From QWPN01 sp044360305 (GTDB lineage: Bacteria > Planctomycetota > Planctomycetia > Pirellulales > UBA1268), in NCBI GenBank assembly GCA_044360305.1, contig JBIKKQ010000001.1:11889-75888 (forward strand): a stretch of 64,000 bases of DNA, in the 5' to 3' direction. Positions 8,454 to 16,820 of this stretch are shown in pieces (position 1 is the first letter of the stretch; every line of letters starts with the position of its first letter). The position numbers and the translations under genes were made by a program. The notes under the pieces are model-generated. The model searched no databases, was not told the DNA's origin, and saw only the letters and a list, made by a program, of their open reading frames with translations.

Positions 8454-9809
8454 ATGCAGCCGTTCCAGCCCGTCCTGCTCGAGGCCGTCGGCGTGCCCGA
8501 CGGCCACACGATCGCCAGTTACAAGTCGCGCGGCGGCTACGCGCCGCTCGAGGCCACGCTCGCGGGAAAGCAGCCGGCCGACGTGATCGAGATGGTCAAG
8601 GCCTCCGGCCTGCGCGGCCGCGGCGGCGCCGGCTTCCCGACGGGGCTCAAGTGGACGTTCCTCCCCAAGGACCACCCGGGGCCGATCTACCTGTGCGTCA
8701 ACGCCGACGAGAGCGAGCCGGGGACGTTCAACAACCGGATCCTGATGGAGGACGACCCGCACCAGGTGATCGAGGGGATCATCCTGTCGTCGTTCGCCAC
8801 GCGGACCACGACGGCCTACATCTACCTGCGGTACGAGTATCCCCGAAGCTGGCACCGGCTCCAGGGGGCGATCGACGAGGCCTACGCGGCCGGCTACCTC
8901 GGGAAGAACATCCGGGGCAGCGGCTTCTCCCTCGACATCTACCTGCACCGCGGCGCCGCCGCCTACATCTGCGGCGAGGAGACGGGGCTGATCGAGAGCC
9001 TGGAGGGGAAGCGGGCCTGGCCGCGGATCAAGCCGCCGTTTCCGGCCATCGAGGGGCTGTTCCGCAAGCCGACGGTCGTCAACAACATCGAGACGATGGC
9101 CTGCGTGGCCCAGATCGCCCGGCGCGGCATCGACTGGTTCAAGTCGATCGGCGTCCCTCCCGATCCTGCCAACCCGCGCGATCCCGGTTCCTACGGTCCC
9201 AAGCTGTACTGCCTGTCGGGGCACGTCGAACGGCCGGGCTGCTACGAGGCGCCGCTGGGGATCACGGCCCGCGAACTGATCGACCGCCACGGCGGCGGCG
9301 TCTGGAAGGGCCGCAAGGCCAAGGCGGTGATCCCCGGCGGGATCTCGATGGGGCTGATGACCGAGAGCGAGCTCGACACGCCGCTCGACTTCGCCGGCCC
9401 CGGCCGGGTCGGCTGCCTCGGCCTGGGCACGGCAGCCGTGGTCGTGATCGACGACCAGACGAGCATCGTGGACGTGCTCCACAACTCGGCCCGGTTCTTC
9501 GCCCACGAGTCGTGCGGCCAGTGCACCCCCTGCCGCGAGGGCACGAGCTGGTCGCTGCGGATCCTGGAACGGATCCGGGCGGGCAAGGGCCGGCTCAGGG
9601 ACCTCGACATCCTCCTCGAGCTCGGCAGCACCATGGGGATGATGCCGGGGAGCACGATCTGCGGGCTGGCCGACGGCGCCGCCTGGCCGATGAAGAACGC
9701 GATCAAGAAGTTCCGCGGCGAGTTCGAGGACTATATCAAGCGAACCAACCCCTCCGGCTGGATGGTGACCGATCCCGTCCCGGCCCTCGCGATCGTGGGA
9801 GCGCACTGA
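8454..9809 (+). CDS. nuoF: NADH-quinone oxidoreductase subunit F
   Basis: A 451-residue catalytic subunit that oxidises NADH with FMN and passes electrons to [4Fe-4S] cluster N3. Visible motifs are the NADH/FMN site GRGGAGFPTGLKW (about residues 55-67), NADESEPGTF (about 84-93), ICGEETGLIESLEG, and the cluster ligands SCGQCTPCREG near residue 355. The ATG at 8454 immediately follows nuoE; a longer frame upstream overlaps nuoE and is not credible. The stop overlaps nuoG as TGATG. Confidence 0.97.
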   Translation: MQPFQPVLLEAVGVPDGHTIASYKSRGGYAPLEATLAGKQPADVIEMVKASGLRGRGGAGFPTGLKWTFLPKDHPGPIYLCVNADESEPGTFNNRILMEDDPHQVIEGIILSSFATRTTTAYIYLRYEYPRSWHRLQGAIDEAYAAGYLGKNIRGSGFSLDIYLHRGAAAYICGEETGLIESLEGKRAWPRIKPPFPAIEGLFRKPTVVNNIETMACVAQIARRGIDWFKSIGVPPDPANPRDPGSYGPKLYCLSGHVERPGCYEAPLGITARELIDRHGGGVWKGRKAKAVIPGGISMGLMTESELDTPLDFAGPGRVGCLGLGTAAVVVIDDQTSIVDVLHNSARFFAHESCGQCTPCREGTSWSLRILERIRAGKGRLRDLDILLELGSTMGMMPGSTICGLADGAAWPMKNAIKKFRGEFEDYIKRTNPSGWMVTDPVPALAIVGAH

Positions 9810-11428
9810 TGCCGGTCGTCATCGTCGATGGACAGGAGATCGAGATCGGGGCCGACGAGCGGCTCAACTGCATCGAGGCCGCCCGCCGGGCCGGCAAGGA
9901 GATTCCCCACTACTGCTGGCACCCGGGGCTGTCGGTCGTGGCCAGCTGCCGGATGTGCCTGATCGAGACCGGCCAGCGGGACGCGGCCACCGGCAAGGTG
10001 ACGATGGTGCCGAAGCTCGTGCCGGGCTGCCAGACGCCCGTCCGCGACGGCACGGTGATCGTCACCGAAAGCGAGACGGTGAAGGCCAGCCGGGCCCGGG
10101 TCGAGGAGGCGCTGCTCATCGACCACCCAATCGACTGCCCGATCTGCGACAAGGCGGGGGAGTGCCTGCTCCAGGACTACCACTTCCAGCACGGCCAGCC
10201 GGAGCGCCGGGCCGACATCCATGCGTTCCACAGCCGGAAGCGCGACGTCGGCCCGACGGTCACGCTGTTCGTGGACCGGTGCATCATGTGCACCCGCTGC
10301 GTGCGGTTCACCCGCGAGATCTCCGGCACGGCCGAACTGATGGTCACGTCGCGCGGTGCCAAGGAGGAGATCGACGTCTTTCCCGGCCAGCCGCTGGCCA
10401 ACAAACTCGCCGGCAACGTCGTCGATCTCTGCCCGGTCGGCGCGCTCGGCGACAAGGACTTCCTCTATCAGCAGCGGGTCTGGTTCCTGAAACGCGAGGC
10501 CAACGTCTGCGGCGGCTGCTCGGCCGGCTGCTCGATCCACACCGAGCACAACCAGGACACCGTCTACCGGCTCAAGCCCCGCGAGAACCCGCACGTCAAC
10601 GGCTGGTGGATGTGCGACGACGGCCGCTACGGCTGGCACCACCTGCACGACGACGCCCGGCTGCTGGCGGCAGGCCGCCGCGATCCGGCGGTCCGAAGCG
10701 GGGATTTTCTCCCGGTCGAATGGGCCGACGTCGGCGCGGGCCTCCGCGACGACCTGAAGAAGGCGGGGAGGCTCGCCGTCGCCGTGTCGCCGATGCTCAC
10801 CGTCGAGGAGGCGTGGATGCTCTGCGCCGTCGCCCGGTCGATCGACCCCGAGGCGTTCCTCGCCGTCGGCCACGTGCCGCGATCCGGGGACGACGAGACG
10901 TTCCCCGGCGGGTTCACGATCCGCGCCGAGAAGTGCCCCAACCGGCTCGGCGTGACGGCGGTGCTCGAAGCGTACGGCGCCGGCGGCAGGTCGTGGGACG
11001 ACCTCGTGCGTCACGTGGCCTCCGGCAACGCCGATGCGGCCTGGATCACGGCCGGCTATCCGGGTCCGTGGATCGACGAATCGGCCTCGGCGGCGTTCGC
11101 CGACCTGCGCTGCCTCGTCATCCAGGACCTGTTCGATTCGCCGCTGGCCCGGCTGGCCACCTGGCGGCTCCCCGCGGCCGGCTTTGCCGAGCGGGCGGGC
11201 ACGTGGGTGAACGTCGCCCACCGCGCCCAGACGTTCCGGCAGGCGATCCGGCCGCCGGCGGGCGTCTGGCCCGAGGGGCGGCTGTACTGGAACATGCTCG
11301 GCCGCAGCGGGCTCTACGACCCCGATGCCGTCCGGCGCCAGCTCGCCACCTCGACCGTCGCGCTGGCCGCCCTCGCGGGTGACATTCCGGCCACCGGCGT
11401 CGATCTCCGCATCCTCCAACTCGCCTGA
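9809..11428 (+). CDS. nuoG: NADH-quinone oxidoreductase subunit G, short form
   Basis: A 539-residue electron-wiring subunit. The N-terminal ferredoxin-type [2Fe-2S] domain has HYCWHPGLSVVASCRMC, the His-Cys3 site is HPIDCPICDKAGEC, the next [4Fe-4S] site is CIMCTRCVRF with CPVGAL, and a further site is CGGCSAGCSIHTEHN at about residue 235. The downstream molybdopterin-oxidoreductase-like domain is only about 290 residues; in E. coli and Thermus the protein is 780 to 910 residues. No frameshift or lost stop is seen and nuoH follows 6 nt later, so the short form looks natural. It starts on the stop codon of nuoF. Confidence 0.95.
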   Translation: MPVVIVDGQEIEIGADERLNCIEAARRAGKEIPHYCWHPGLSVVASCRMCLIETGQRDAATGKVTMVPKLVPGCQTPVRDGTVIVTESETVKASRARVEEALLIDHPIDCPICDKAGECLLQDYHFQHGQPERRADIHAFHSRKRDVGPTVTLFVDRCIMCTRCVRFTREISGTAELMVTSRGAKEEIDVFPGQPLANKLAGNVVDLCPVGALGDKDFLYQQRVWFLKREANVCGGCSAGCSIHTEHNQDTVYRLKPRENPHVNGWWMCDDGRYGWHHLHDDARLLAAGRRDPAVRSGDFLPVEWADVGAGLRDDLKKAGRLAVAVSPMLTVEEAWMLCAVARSIDPEAFLAVGHVPRSGDDETFPGGFTIRAEKCPNRLGVTAVLEAYGAGGRSWDDLVRHVASGNADAAWITAGYPGPWIDESASAAFADLRCLVIQDLFDSPLARLATWRLPAAGFAERAGTWVNVAHRAQTFRQAIRPPAGVWPEGRLYWNMLGRSGLYDPDAVRRQLATSTVALAALAGDIPATGVDLRILQLA

Positions 11429-11434
11429 CGCGCC

Positions 11435-12688
11435 ATGGGCTTCCTTCCCTCCCCCACCACGCTCGCCGCACTCGCCAAGATCGGCCTCCTCGTCGGCGGC
11501 CTGATGACGGCGGCCGCCTACCTCGTGCTCGTCGAGCGCTGGATGGCGGCCTGGGTGCAGGACCGCAAGGGCCCCAACCGGGTCGGCATCCCGCTCACCA
11601 AGATCCGCTTGTTCGGGCTCGGCCAGCCGCTGGCCGACGGTCTGAAGATCATCCTCAAGGAGGACTTCACGCCCCGGCACGTCGATCGGGTGCTGTACAC
11701 GGCGGCCCCGCTCGTCATCCTCGCCGCGTCGCTGGCGATCTTCGCGGCCATCCCCTTCGGCAGCGTCCTGCCGCCGCTGGGCATCGCCGGCCTGCCCGAT
11801 CCGGTGCCGTTCCTCGTCGCCCCCGGCCTCGACGTCGGCGTGCTCTGGGTGTTCGCCCTGTCCAGCATCGCCGTCTACGGCGTCCTGCTCGGCGGCTGGG
11901 CGAGCAACAACAAGTACGGCTTCCTCGGCGGCCTGCGGTCGAGCGCCCAGCTCGTGGCCTACGAGATCCCGCTCGGCCTTGGCCTGCTCGGCGTCGTGCT
12001 GGCGGCCGGGTCGCTCAAACTCGACGCCATCATGAACGCCCAGGCGGAGAGCGGCATCTGGTACGCCTTCGCGCAGCCGCTGGGGTTCGTGGTGTTCCTC
12101 GTGGCGAGCTTCGCCGAGGCGGCCCGGCTCCCCTTCGACCTGCCCGAGGCGGAGCAGGAACTGGTGGGCGGGTATCACACCGAGTATTCCGGCATCAAGC
12201 TCCTGCTGTTTCTCGTGGCCGAGTTCCTCCACATGGTCACAGCCGCGTTCCTGATCGTGATCATGTTTCTCGGCGGCTGGCACCTGTGGGGCGTGACCGG
12301 CGCGGCGCAGGAGATCTCCTGGCTGCAGTGCCTGATCCGCTTCGGGGTGCTGTCGGCCAAGATTCTCGCCGTGATCCTGTTCTTCATGCTCGTCCGCTGG
12401 AGCTGGCCGCGGTTCCGCTTCGACCAGCTGATGAACCTGGCCTGGAAGGTGATGCTGCCGCTGGGGCTGGCGAACCTCGTGACCGTGGCCACGATCGAGG
12501 AGTTCCGGCCGCAGCTCGTGGCGGTCCTCGGATCCGGAGCCGCGCAGGTCGTCGCGCTGGCGGCGCCGTGGGTCGTGTTCTTCCTCGGCTGGATCGCGGC
12601 CGGCCTGCTCACCCCCTCCGGCAGCGACAACCGGCCGGTCCGCACCACCGGCCCGCTCGACGTCGAGCACGAACTCGTGGAGATCTGA
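11435..12688 (+). CDS. nuoH: NADH-quinone oxidoreductase subunit H
   Basis: A 417-residue membrane subunit with about eight transmembrane helices that lies next to the quinone chamber. Conserved stretches are QDRKGPNRVGI, NNKYGFLGGLRSSAQLVAYE and EAARLPFDLPEAEQELVGGY, which carry the charged loop residues facing NuoB/NuoD. The N-terminus is slightly longer than in E. coli (325 residues), mostly through a C-terminal extension that ends in a charged tail. nuoI starts 1 nt after its stop. Confidence 0.97.
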   Translation: MGFLPSPTTLAALAKIGLLVGGLMTAAAYLVLVERWMAAWVQDRKGPNRVGIPLTKIRLFGLGQPLADGLKIILKEDFTPRHVDRVLYTAAPLVILAASLAIFAAIPFGSVLPPLGIAGLPDPVPFLVAPGLDVGVLWVFALSSIAVYGVLLGGWASNNKYGFLGGLRSSAQLVAYEIPLGLGLLGVVLAAGSLKLDAIMNAQAESGIWYAFAQPLGFVVFLVASFAEAARLPFDLPEAEQELVGGYHTEYSGIKLLLFLVAEFLHMVTAAFLIVIMFLGGWHLWGVTGAAQEISWLQCLIRFGVLSAKILAVILFFMLVRWSWPRFRFDQLMNLAWKVMLPLGLANLVTVATIEEFRPQLVAVLGSGAAQVVALAAPWVVFFLGWIAAGLLTPSGSDNRPVRTTGPLDVEHELVEI

Positions 12689-12689
12689 C

Positions 12690-13223
12690 ATGCAGCCGAC
12701 GGACCCCGCCATCGTCTGGCTCGAGGAGAAGCCGCTGGGCCTGGCCGAGCGGCTGTTCCTGCCGCTCTTCGTCCAGGGCCTGACGACGACCGCCCGGCAC
12801 CTCGTCAGCCCGAAGGTCACGGTCAGCTTCCCGGAGCAGCGGCCGCAGGTCGGCAACCCGCTCATCTACCGCGGCGTCCACCGGCTCAACCGCGACGCCG
12901 AAGGGCGGGTGAAGTGCGTCGCCTGCTTCCTCTGCGCCACCGCCTGCCCGGCCCACTGCATCGACATCGTGGCGGCGGAGAGCCCGTGGCCGGACCGGGA
13001 GAAGTATCCGGAGAGCTTCCAGATCGACGAACTGCGGTGCATCTTCTGCGGGATGTGCGAGGAGGCCTGCCCGGTGGATGCCATCGAGCTGACGAGCCTC
13101 CTCGACCTCACCGGCCGGAGCCGCGAGGAGATGATCTTCGACAAGGAGAAGCTGCTCGGCGTCTACGACATGACGAAGGACGCGGAGCCGATGAAGTCGG
13201 CGAGCCTGGGAGTCGCGCCGTGA
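12690..13223 (+). CDS. nuoI: NADH-quinone oxidoreductase subunit I
   Basis: A 177-residue subunit with two [4Fe-4S] clusters (N6a and N6b). The cysteine motifs are CVACFLCATACPAHC and CIFCGMCEEACPVDA, eight ligands in all. The N-terminal amphipathic segment (LFLPLFVQGLTTTARHL) packs on the membrane arm. The stop overlaps the GTG start of nuoJ. Confidence 0.97.
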   Translation: MQPTDPAIVWLEEKPLGLAERLFLPLFVQGLTTTARHLVSPKVTVSFPEQRPQVGNPLIYRGVHRLNRDAEGRVKCVACFLCATACPAHCIDIVAAESPWPDREKYPESFQIDELRCIFCGMCEEACPVDAIELTSLLDLTGRSREEMIFDKEKLLGVYDMTKDAEPMKSASLGVAP

Positions 13224-14077
13224 TCGCCTCCCTCCTCGCCATCGACGATGGGCTCGCGCTCGCCGGCAGCGTCGCGGCCACCGCGCTCAGCCTGTGGATG
13301 CTGCTGCCGCGGGGCGTGGAACGCCGCCTCGCCCGCTGGCTCGGCACCGGCCTCGGCGTCCTCGCCCTCGCCGGATTCGTGCTCACCGGCCGACGGCTCG
13401 GCGGCCTCGGCGAGGAGGCGGTGTTTCTCGTCGTGTCGCTCGTGGCCGTCGTCTCCGCGGCGGCGACGATCGTCTCGCGGTCGCCGGTCTACGCCGCCAT
13501 CTGGTTCGCGCTGGCCCTGTGCGGCGTGGCGGGCGTGCTCCTCGTCCTCGGAGCGCAGTTCCTGGGCGTGGCCACGATCGTCGTCTACGCCGGAGCGATC
13601 CTCGTGATGTTCCTGTTCGTGCTCATGCTGGCGCAGCCGGCCGGGCTCGCCGCCTACGACCGTGTGTCGAGCGAGCCGCTGCTGGCGGCCGTGGCGGGCG
13701 CGGTCCTCCTCGGCCTCCTCTCGCTGTCGATCGGCCGGCTGTCGGCCGAGCCGGCCGCCTGCTGCAAGGCTCCCTCGCGGGCCGCGGCCCTGGCGACCGG
13801 CGCGACGCCTCCCGCCAACGACGCGGCGGACGCCGAACGCTCCGCCGACCAGGCGCCGGCCGGTGAACCCACCGCCGCACCCGCCGCCCCGACCGAGGAC
13901 CGGCTCGCCCGGGACCAAGTCGCCCGGCTGGGGGCCGAGCTGTTCGGCCGCCACCTGCTCGCCGTCGAGGCCGCGGGGCTGCTGCTGCTCGTCGCCCTCA
14001 TCGGTTCGATCGCCATGGTCTCCCGCGGCGCCGAGGCGGCCGCCGCACACGCCACGGATCGGGGTGCCGACGCATGA
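13220..14077 (+). CDS. nuoJ: NADH-quinone oxidoreductase subunit J with long internal linker
   Basis: A 285-residue membrane subunit; E. coli NuoJ is 184. The family motif VVYAGAILVMFLFVLMLAQP is at about residue 118. Between the fourth and fifth transmembrane segments there is an added Ala/Pro/Glu-rich linker of about 60 residues (about 175-235), after which the last helix LLLLVALIGSIAMVSRG follows as usual. The start is GTG at 13220, overlapping the nuoI stop; longer frames upstream are inside nuoI. The stop overlaps nuoK. Confidence 0.93.
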   Translation: MIASLLAIDDGLALAGSVAATALSLWMLLPRGVERRLARWLGTGLGVLALAGFVLTGRRLGGLGEEAVFLVVSLVAVVSAAATIVSRSPVYAAIWFALALCGVAGVLLVLGAQFLGVATIVVYAGAILVMFLFVLMLAQPAGLAAYDRVSSEPLLAAVAGAVLLGLLSLSIGRLSAEPAACCKAPSRAAALATGATPPANDAADAERSADQAPAGEPTAAPAAPTEDRLARDQVARLGAELFGRHLLAVEAAGLLLLVALIGSIAMVSRGAEAAAAHATDRGADA

Positions 14078-14514
14078 ACACCGCTCTCGTGGACAACGCC
14101 CTCACCGTGGGCGCGATCCTGTTCGCCTTGGGGCTCGTCGGCATCCTCGCCCGGCGCAACCTGATCGTGATGTTCCTCTCGGCGGAGCTCATGCTCCAGG
14201 GGATCTCGGTGAGCCTCGTCGCCTGGAGCCGGCAGCACGGTGACTTCGGCGGCCAGGTGCTCGTGATCCTCGTGCTCACCGTCGCCGCCTGCGAGGCGGC
14301 CGTCGCCCTGGTGTTCGTGCTCCAGGCCTTTGCCCGCACGGGGCGGCTCGACGCGGCGGCCTGGCAATCGCTCCGCGAGTCCGGCCGGCCGCGGATCGTG
14401 GACCGCGAACTGCCGGCCGTCGATGTCCAGCCGCCGACGTTCCCCCGGCTGACGCCGGCCGGCGTCCGGCCGGCGGCCGACGAGAACGAGACCCAGGAGC
14501 GCGAGCACGTCTGA
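14074..14514 (+). CDS. nuoK: NADH-quinone oxidoreductase subunit K with C-terminal extension
   Basis: A 146-residue subunit with three transmembrane helices and the conserved membrane glutamates (FLSAELMLQGISVSLVAW and ACEAAVALVFVLQ). The usual length is about 100; about 45 extra residues after the third helix are Pro/Arg-rich and soluble. The ATG overlaps nuoJ by 4 nt. Confidence 0.94.
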   Translation: MNTALVDNALTVGAILFALGLVGILARRNLIVMFLSAELMLQGISVSLVAWSRQHGDFGGQVLVILVLTVAACEAAVALVFVLQAFARTGRLDAAAWQSLRESGRPRIVDRELPAVDVQPPTFPRLTPAGVRPAADENETQEREHV

Positions 14515-14551
14515 CCCGGCCCGTGCCGGCCACCGATCCCCGCGACCACCC

Positions 14552-16777
14552 ATGCCCACTTCGATTTCCGCCAACAACCTCCTCGTGCTCGTGCCGCTCC
14601 TGCCGCTCGTCGGCGCCGTGCTCACGGTCGCCCTCGGCCGGCTGCTCCGGGGCCGGGCCCATCTCCCCGCGCTGATCGGCATCGGCGGCTCGGCGGTGGC
14701 CGCCCTGCTCCTCCTCGGCTCCCTCGTGACCGACGTCCGCGGGGCGCGGAACGACGGGGTGCATGGACGACCGGTCGAGTTCGTCACCACCCTCTGGCAG
14801 TGGGCGACGGTCGCCGACGGCTCGGTTGCGCCCGGCGGCGGCCCGGCGACCGACGCGACGGCGCCGATCGCCACCGACGAGGCGGCGCGGCAGGCCGGCG
14901 GCCGGTTCTCGATCCCGGTGGCCCTGCGGCTCGACCCGCTGACCGCGACGCTGCTGGTGATCATCACCGGCGTCGGCCTGCTGGTGGCGATCTACTCGAT
15001 CGGCTACATGCACGACGATCCGGGCTACCCGCGGTTCTTCGCCCTCGTGGCGATGTTCGTGTTCTCGATGACCATGCTCGTGGCGGCGAGCAACTTTCTG
15101 CTCGTCTACGTCTTCTGGGAGGCGGTGGGGGCCTGCAGCTACCTGCTGATCGGCTTCTGGTTCACGAAGCCCGAGGCGGCCAAGGCGGCCAAGAAGGCCT
15201 TCCTCGTCAACCGCGTCGGCGACTTCGGGCTCGCCGTCGCCACGTTCCTCCTCTGGATGACCTACGGCACGCTGAACTTCCATGACACGCTGGCCGGCGA
15301 CGGCACGATCATCCCGGGCATCCTCGGCCAGACCCGGCTGGCGGACGCCGCCGGCTACGTCGGGGGAGCGGTGGGAACGGCGATCTGCCTGCTCCTGCTC
15401 CTCGCCGCCTGCGGCAAGAGCGCCCAACTGCCGCTCCACGTCTGGCTGCCGGACGCGATGGAGGGCCCCACCCCGGCCAGCGCCCTGATCCACGCCGCCA
15501 CGATGGTCACCGCCGGCGTGTACCTCGTCGCGCGGTGCGCACCCTTGTTCGTCGGCTGCCCGGACGCGCTTGCGGCGGTGTCGGTGGTCGGGGCGACGAC
15601 GGCGCTGGTGGCGGCCCTGATCGGCACCGTGCAGAACGACCTCAAGCGGGTCCTCGCCTACTCCACGATCAGCCAACTGGGGTACATGTTCGTCGCCCTC
15701 GGCACCGGCACCCTGCTCGGGTTCACCGCCGCCATCTTCCATCTCGTGACCCACGCCTTCTTCAAGGCCCTGCTGTTCCTCGGCGCGGGTTCGGTGATGC
15801 ACTCCATGGGGGGCGTCATCGACATGCGCCGGTTCGGCGGCCTGCGCCGGATCATGCCCGTGACGGCGGCGACGTTCCTCGTCGGGGCGCTGGCGCTCGG
15901 CGGTGTCCCTCCGTTCGCCGGCTTCTTCAGCAAGGACGAGATCCTCGCCGCGGTCCATGCCCGCGGCTGGGCCGACCATCACCATGCCCACGAGGAGGCG
16001 GCGCCGGGCCGCGGCGACCATGCCGGCCGGCGGTTGCCGGTCCACGAGGCCGTGCTCCGGTCGCCGCAGTCGGACGCCGCCGGCGCCGGGCTCGACCAGC
16101 CACGGACGTGGCGACTGGTCTTCTGGATGTCGCTGGTCACCGCCGGCCTGACCGCCTTCTACACGTTCCGCGCCCTGTTCATGACGTTCACCGGGCCGAC
16201 GCGGGTGCCGGAGGAGGCGGGCCACCACGCCCACGAGTCGCCGCCGGTGATGACGCTGCCGCTCGTCGTGCTCGCCGTGGCCTCGGCCGTGAGCGGCTGG
16301 TGGCTGTTTGCCACGCACGGCCTCGCGGACTTCCTCGCCTCCACCCCATCGTTCACGGCGCCGGCCATCGTGGCCAGCGCCGTGCCCCACGCCTTCCACC
16401 TCGACCTCGCCCTGCAGGGCACGCTGGCGGCGGCCCTCGGCATCGCGCTGGCCGCGATCGGCCATCTCGGCCGGCGCAGCGACGGACCGCAGATGGAAAG
16501 GTTCCTCGGCCCGCTCGGCACGCTGTTCGCCAACCGCTTCTACCTCGACGAACTCTACGCCGCCCTCATCGTGACGCCGCTGCGGCTCGTGGCCGGGCTG
16601 GCGGCCGCCTGCGACCGCGGGATCGTGGACGGGATCGTGGACGGGATCGCCCGCCTGCCGCTGGCCGTCGGTGCCGCCGTCCGCCACTTCCAGTCGGGCC
16701 TCGTGCAACGGTACGCCCTGGCCGGCGTCCTCGGAACGCTGCTCATGGTCCTCGGGCTGTGGTGGGGCATCCGCTGA
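14552..16777 (+). CDS. nuoL: NADH-quinone oxidoreductase subunit L
   Basis: A 741-residue antiporter-like proton-pumping subunit at the distal end of the membrane arm. Key elements are FWEAVGACSYLLIGFW with the channel Glu, KSAQLPLHVWLPDAMEGPTP with the conserved Lys and the broken helix, HAATMVTAGVYL, and LKRVLAYSTISQLGYMFVALG. A hydrophilic His-containing insertion lies at about residues 473-500 (DHHHAHEEAAPGRGDH). It ends with the lateral helix and last transmembrane segment VLGTLLMVLGLWWG. The length exceeds the 613 residues of E. coli because of insertions. Confidence 0.97.
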   Translation: MPTSISANNLLVLVPLLPLVGAVLTVALGRLLRGRAHLPALIGIGGSAVAALLLLGSLVTDVRGARNDGVHGRPVEFVTTLWQWATVADGSVAPGGGPATDATAPIATDEAARQAGGRFSIPVALRLDPLTATLLVIITGVGLLVAIYSIGYMHDDPGYPRFFALVAMFVFSMTMLVAASNFLLVYVFWEAVGACSYLLIGFWFTKPEAAKAAKKAFLVNRVGDFGLAVATFLLWMTYGTLNFHDTLAGDGTIIPGILGQTRLADAAGYVGGAVGTAICLLLLLAACGKSAQLPLHVWLPDAMEGPTPASALIHAATMVTAGVYLVARCAPLFVGCPDALAAVSVVGATTALVAALIGTVQNDLKRVLAYSTISQLGYMFVALGTGTLLGFTAAIFHLVTHAFFKALLFLGAGSVMHSMGGVIDMRRFGGLRRIMPVTAATFLVGALALGGVPPFAGFFSKDEILAAVHARGWADHHHAHEEAAPGRGDHAGRRLPVHEAVLRSPQSDAAGAGLDQPRTWRLVFWMSLVTAGLTAFYTFRALFMTFTGPTRVPEEAGHHAHESPPVMTLPLVVLAVASAVSGWWLFATHGLADFLASTPSFTAPAIVASAVPHAFHLDLALQGTLAAALGIALAAIGHLGRRSDGPQMERFLGPLGTLFANRFYLDELYAALIVTPLRLVAGLAAACDRGIVDGIVDGIARLPLAVGAAVRHFQSGLVQRYALAGVLGTLLMVLGLWWGIR

Positions 16778-16820
16778 CCCGTGACCCCCTCCATGGCGAC
16801 AAGAAAGTGACCCGCCGCCG

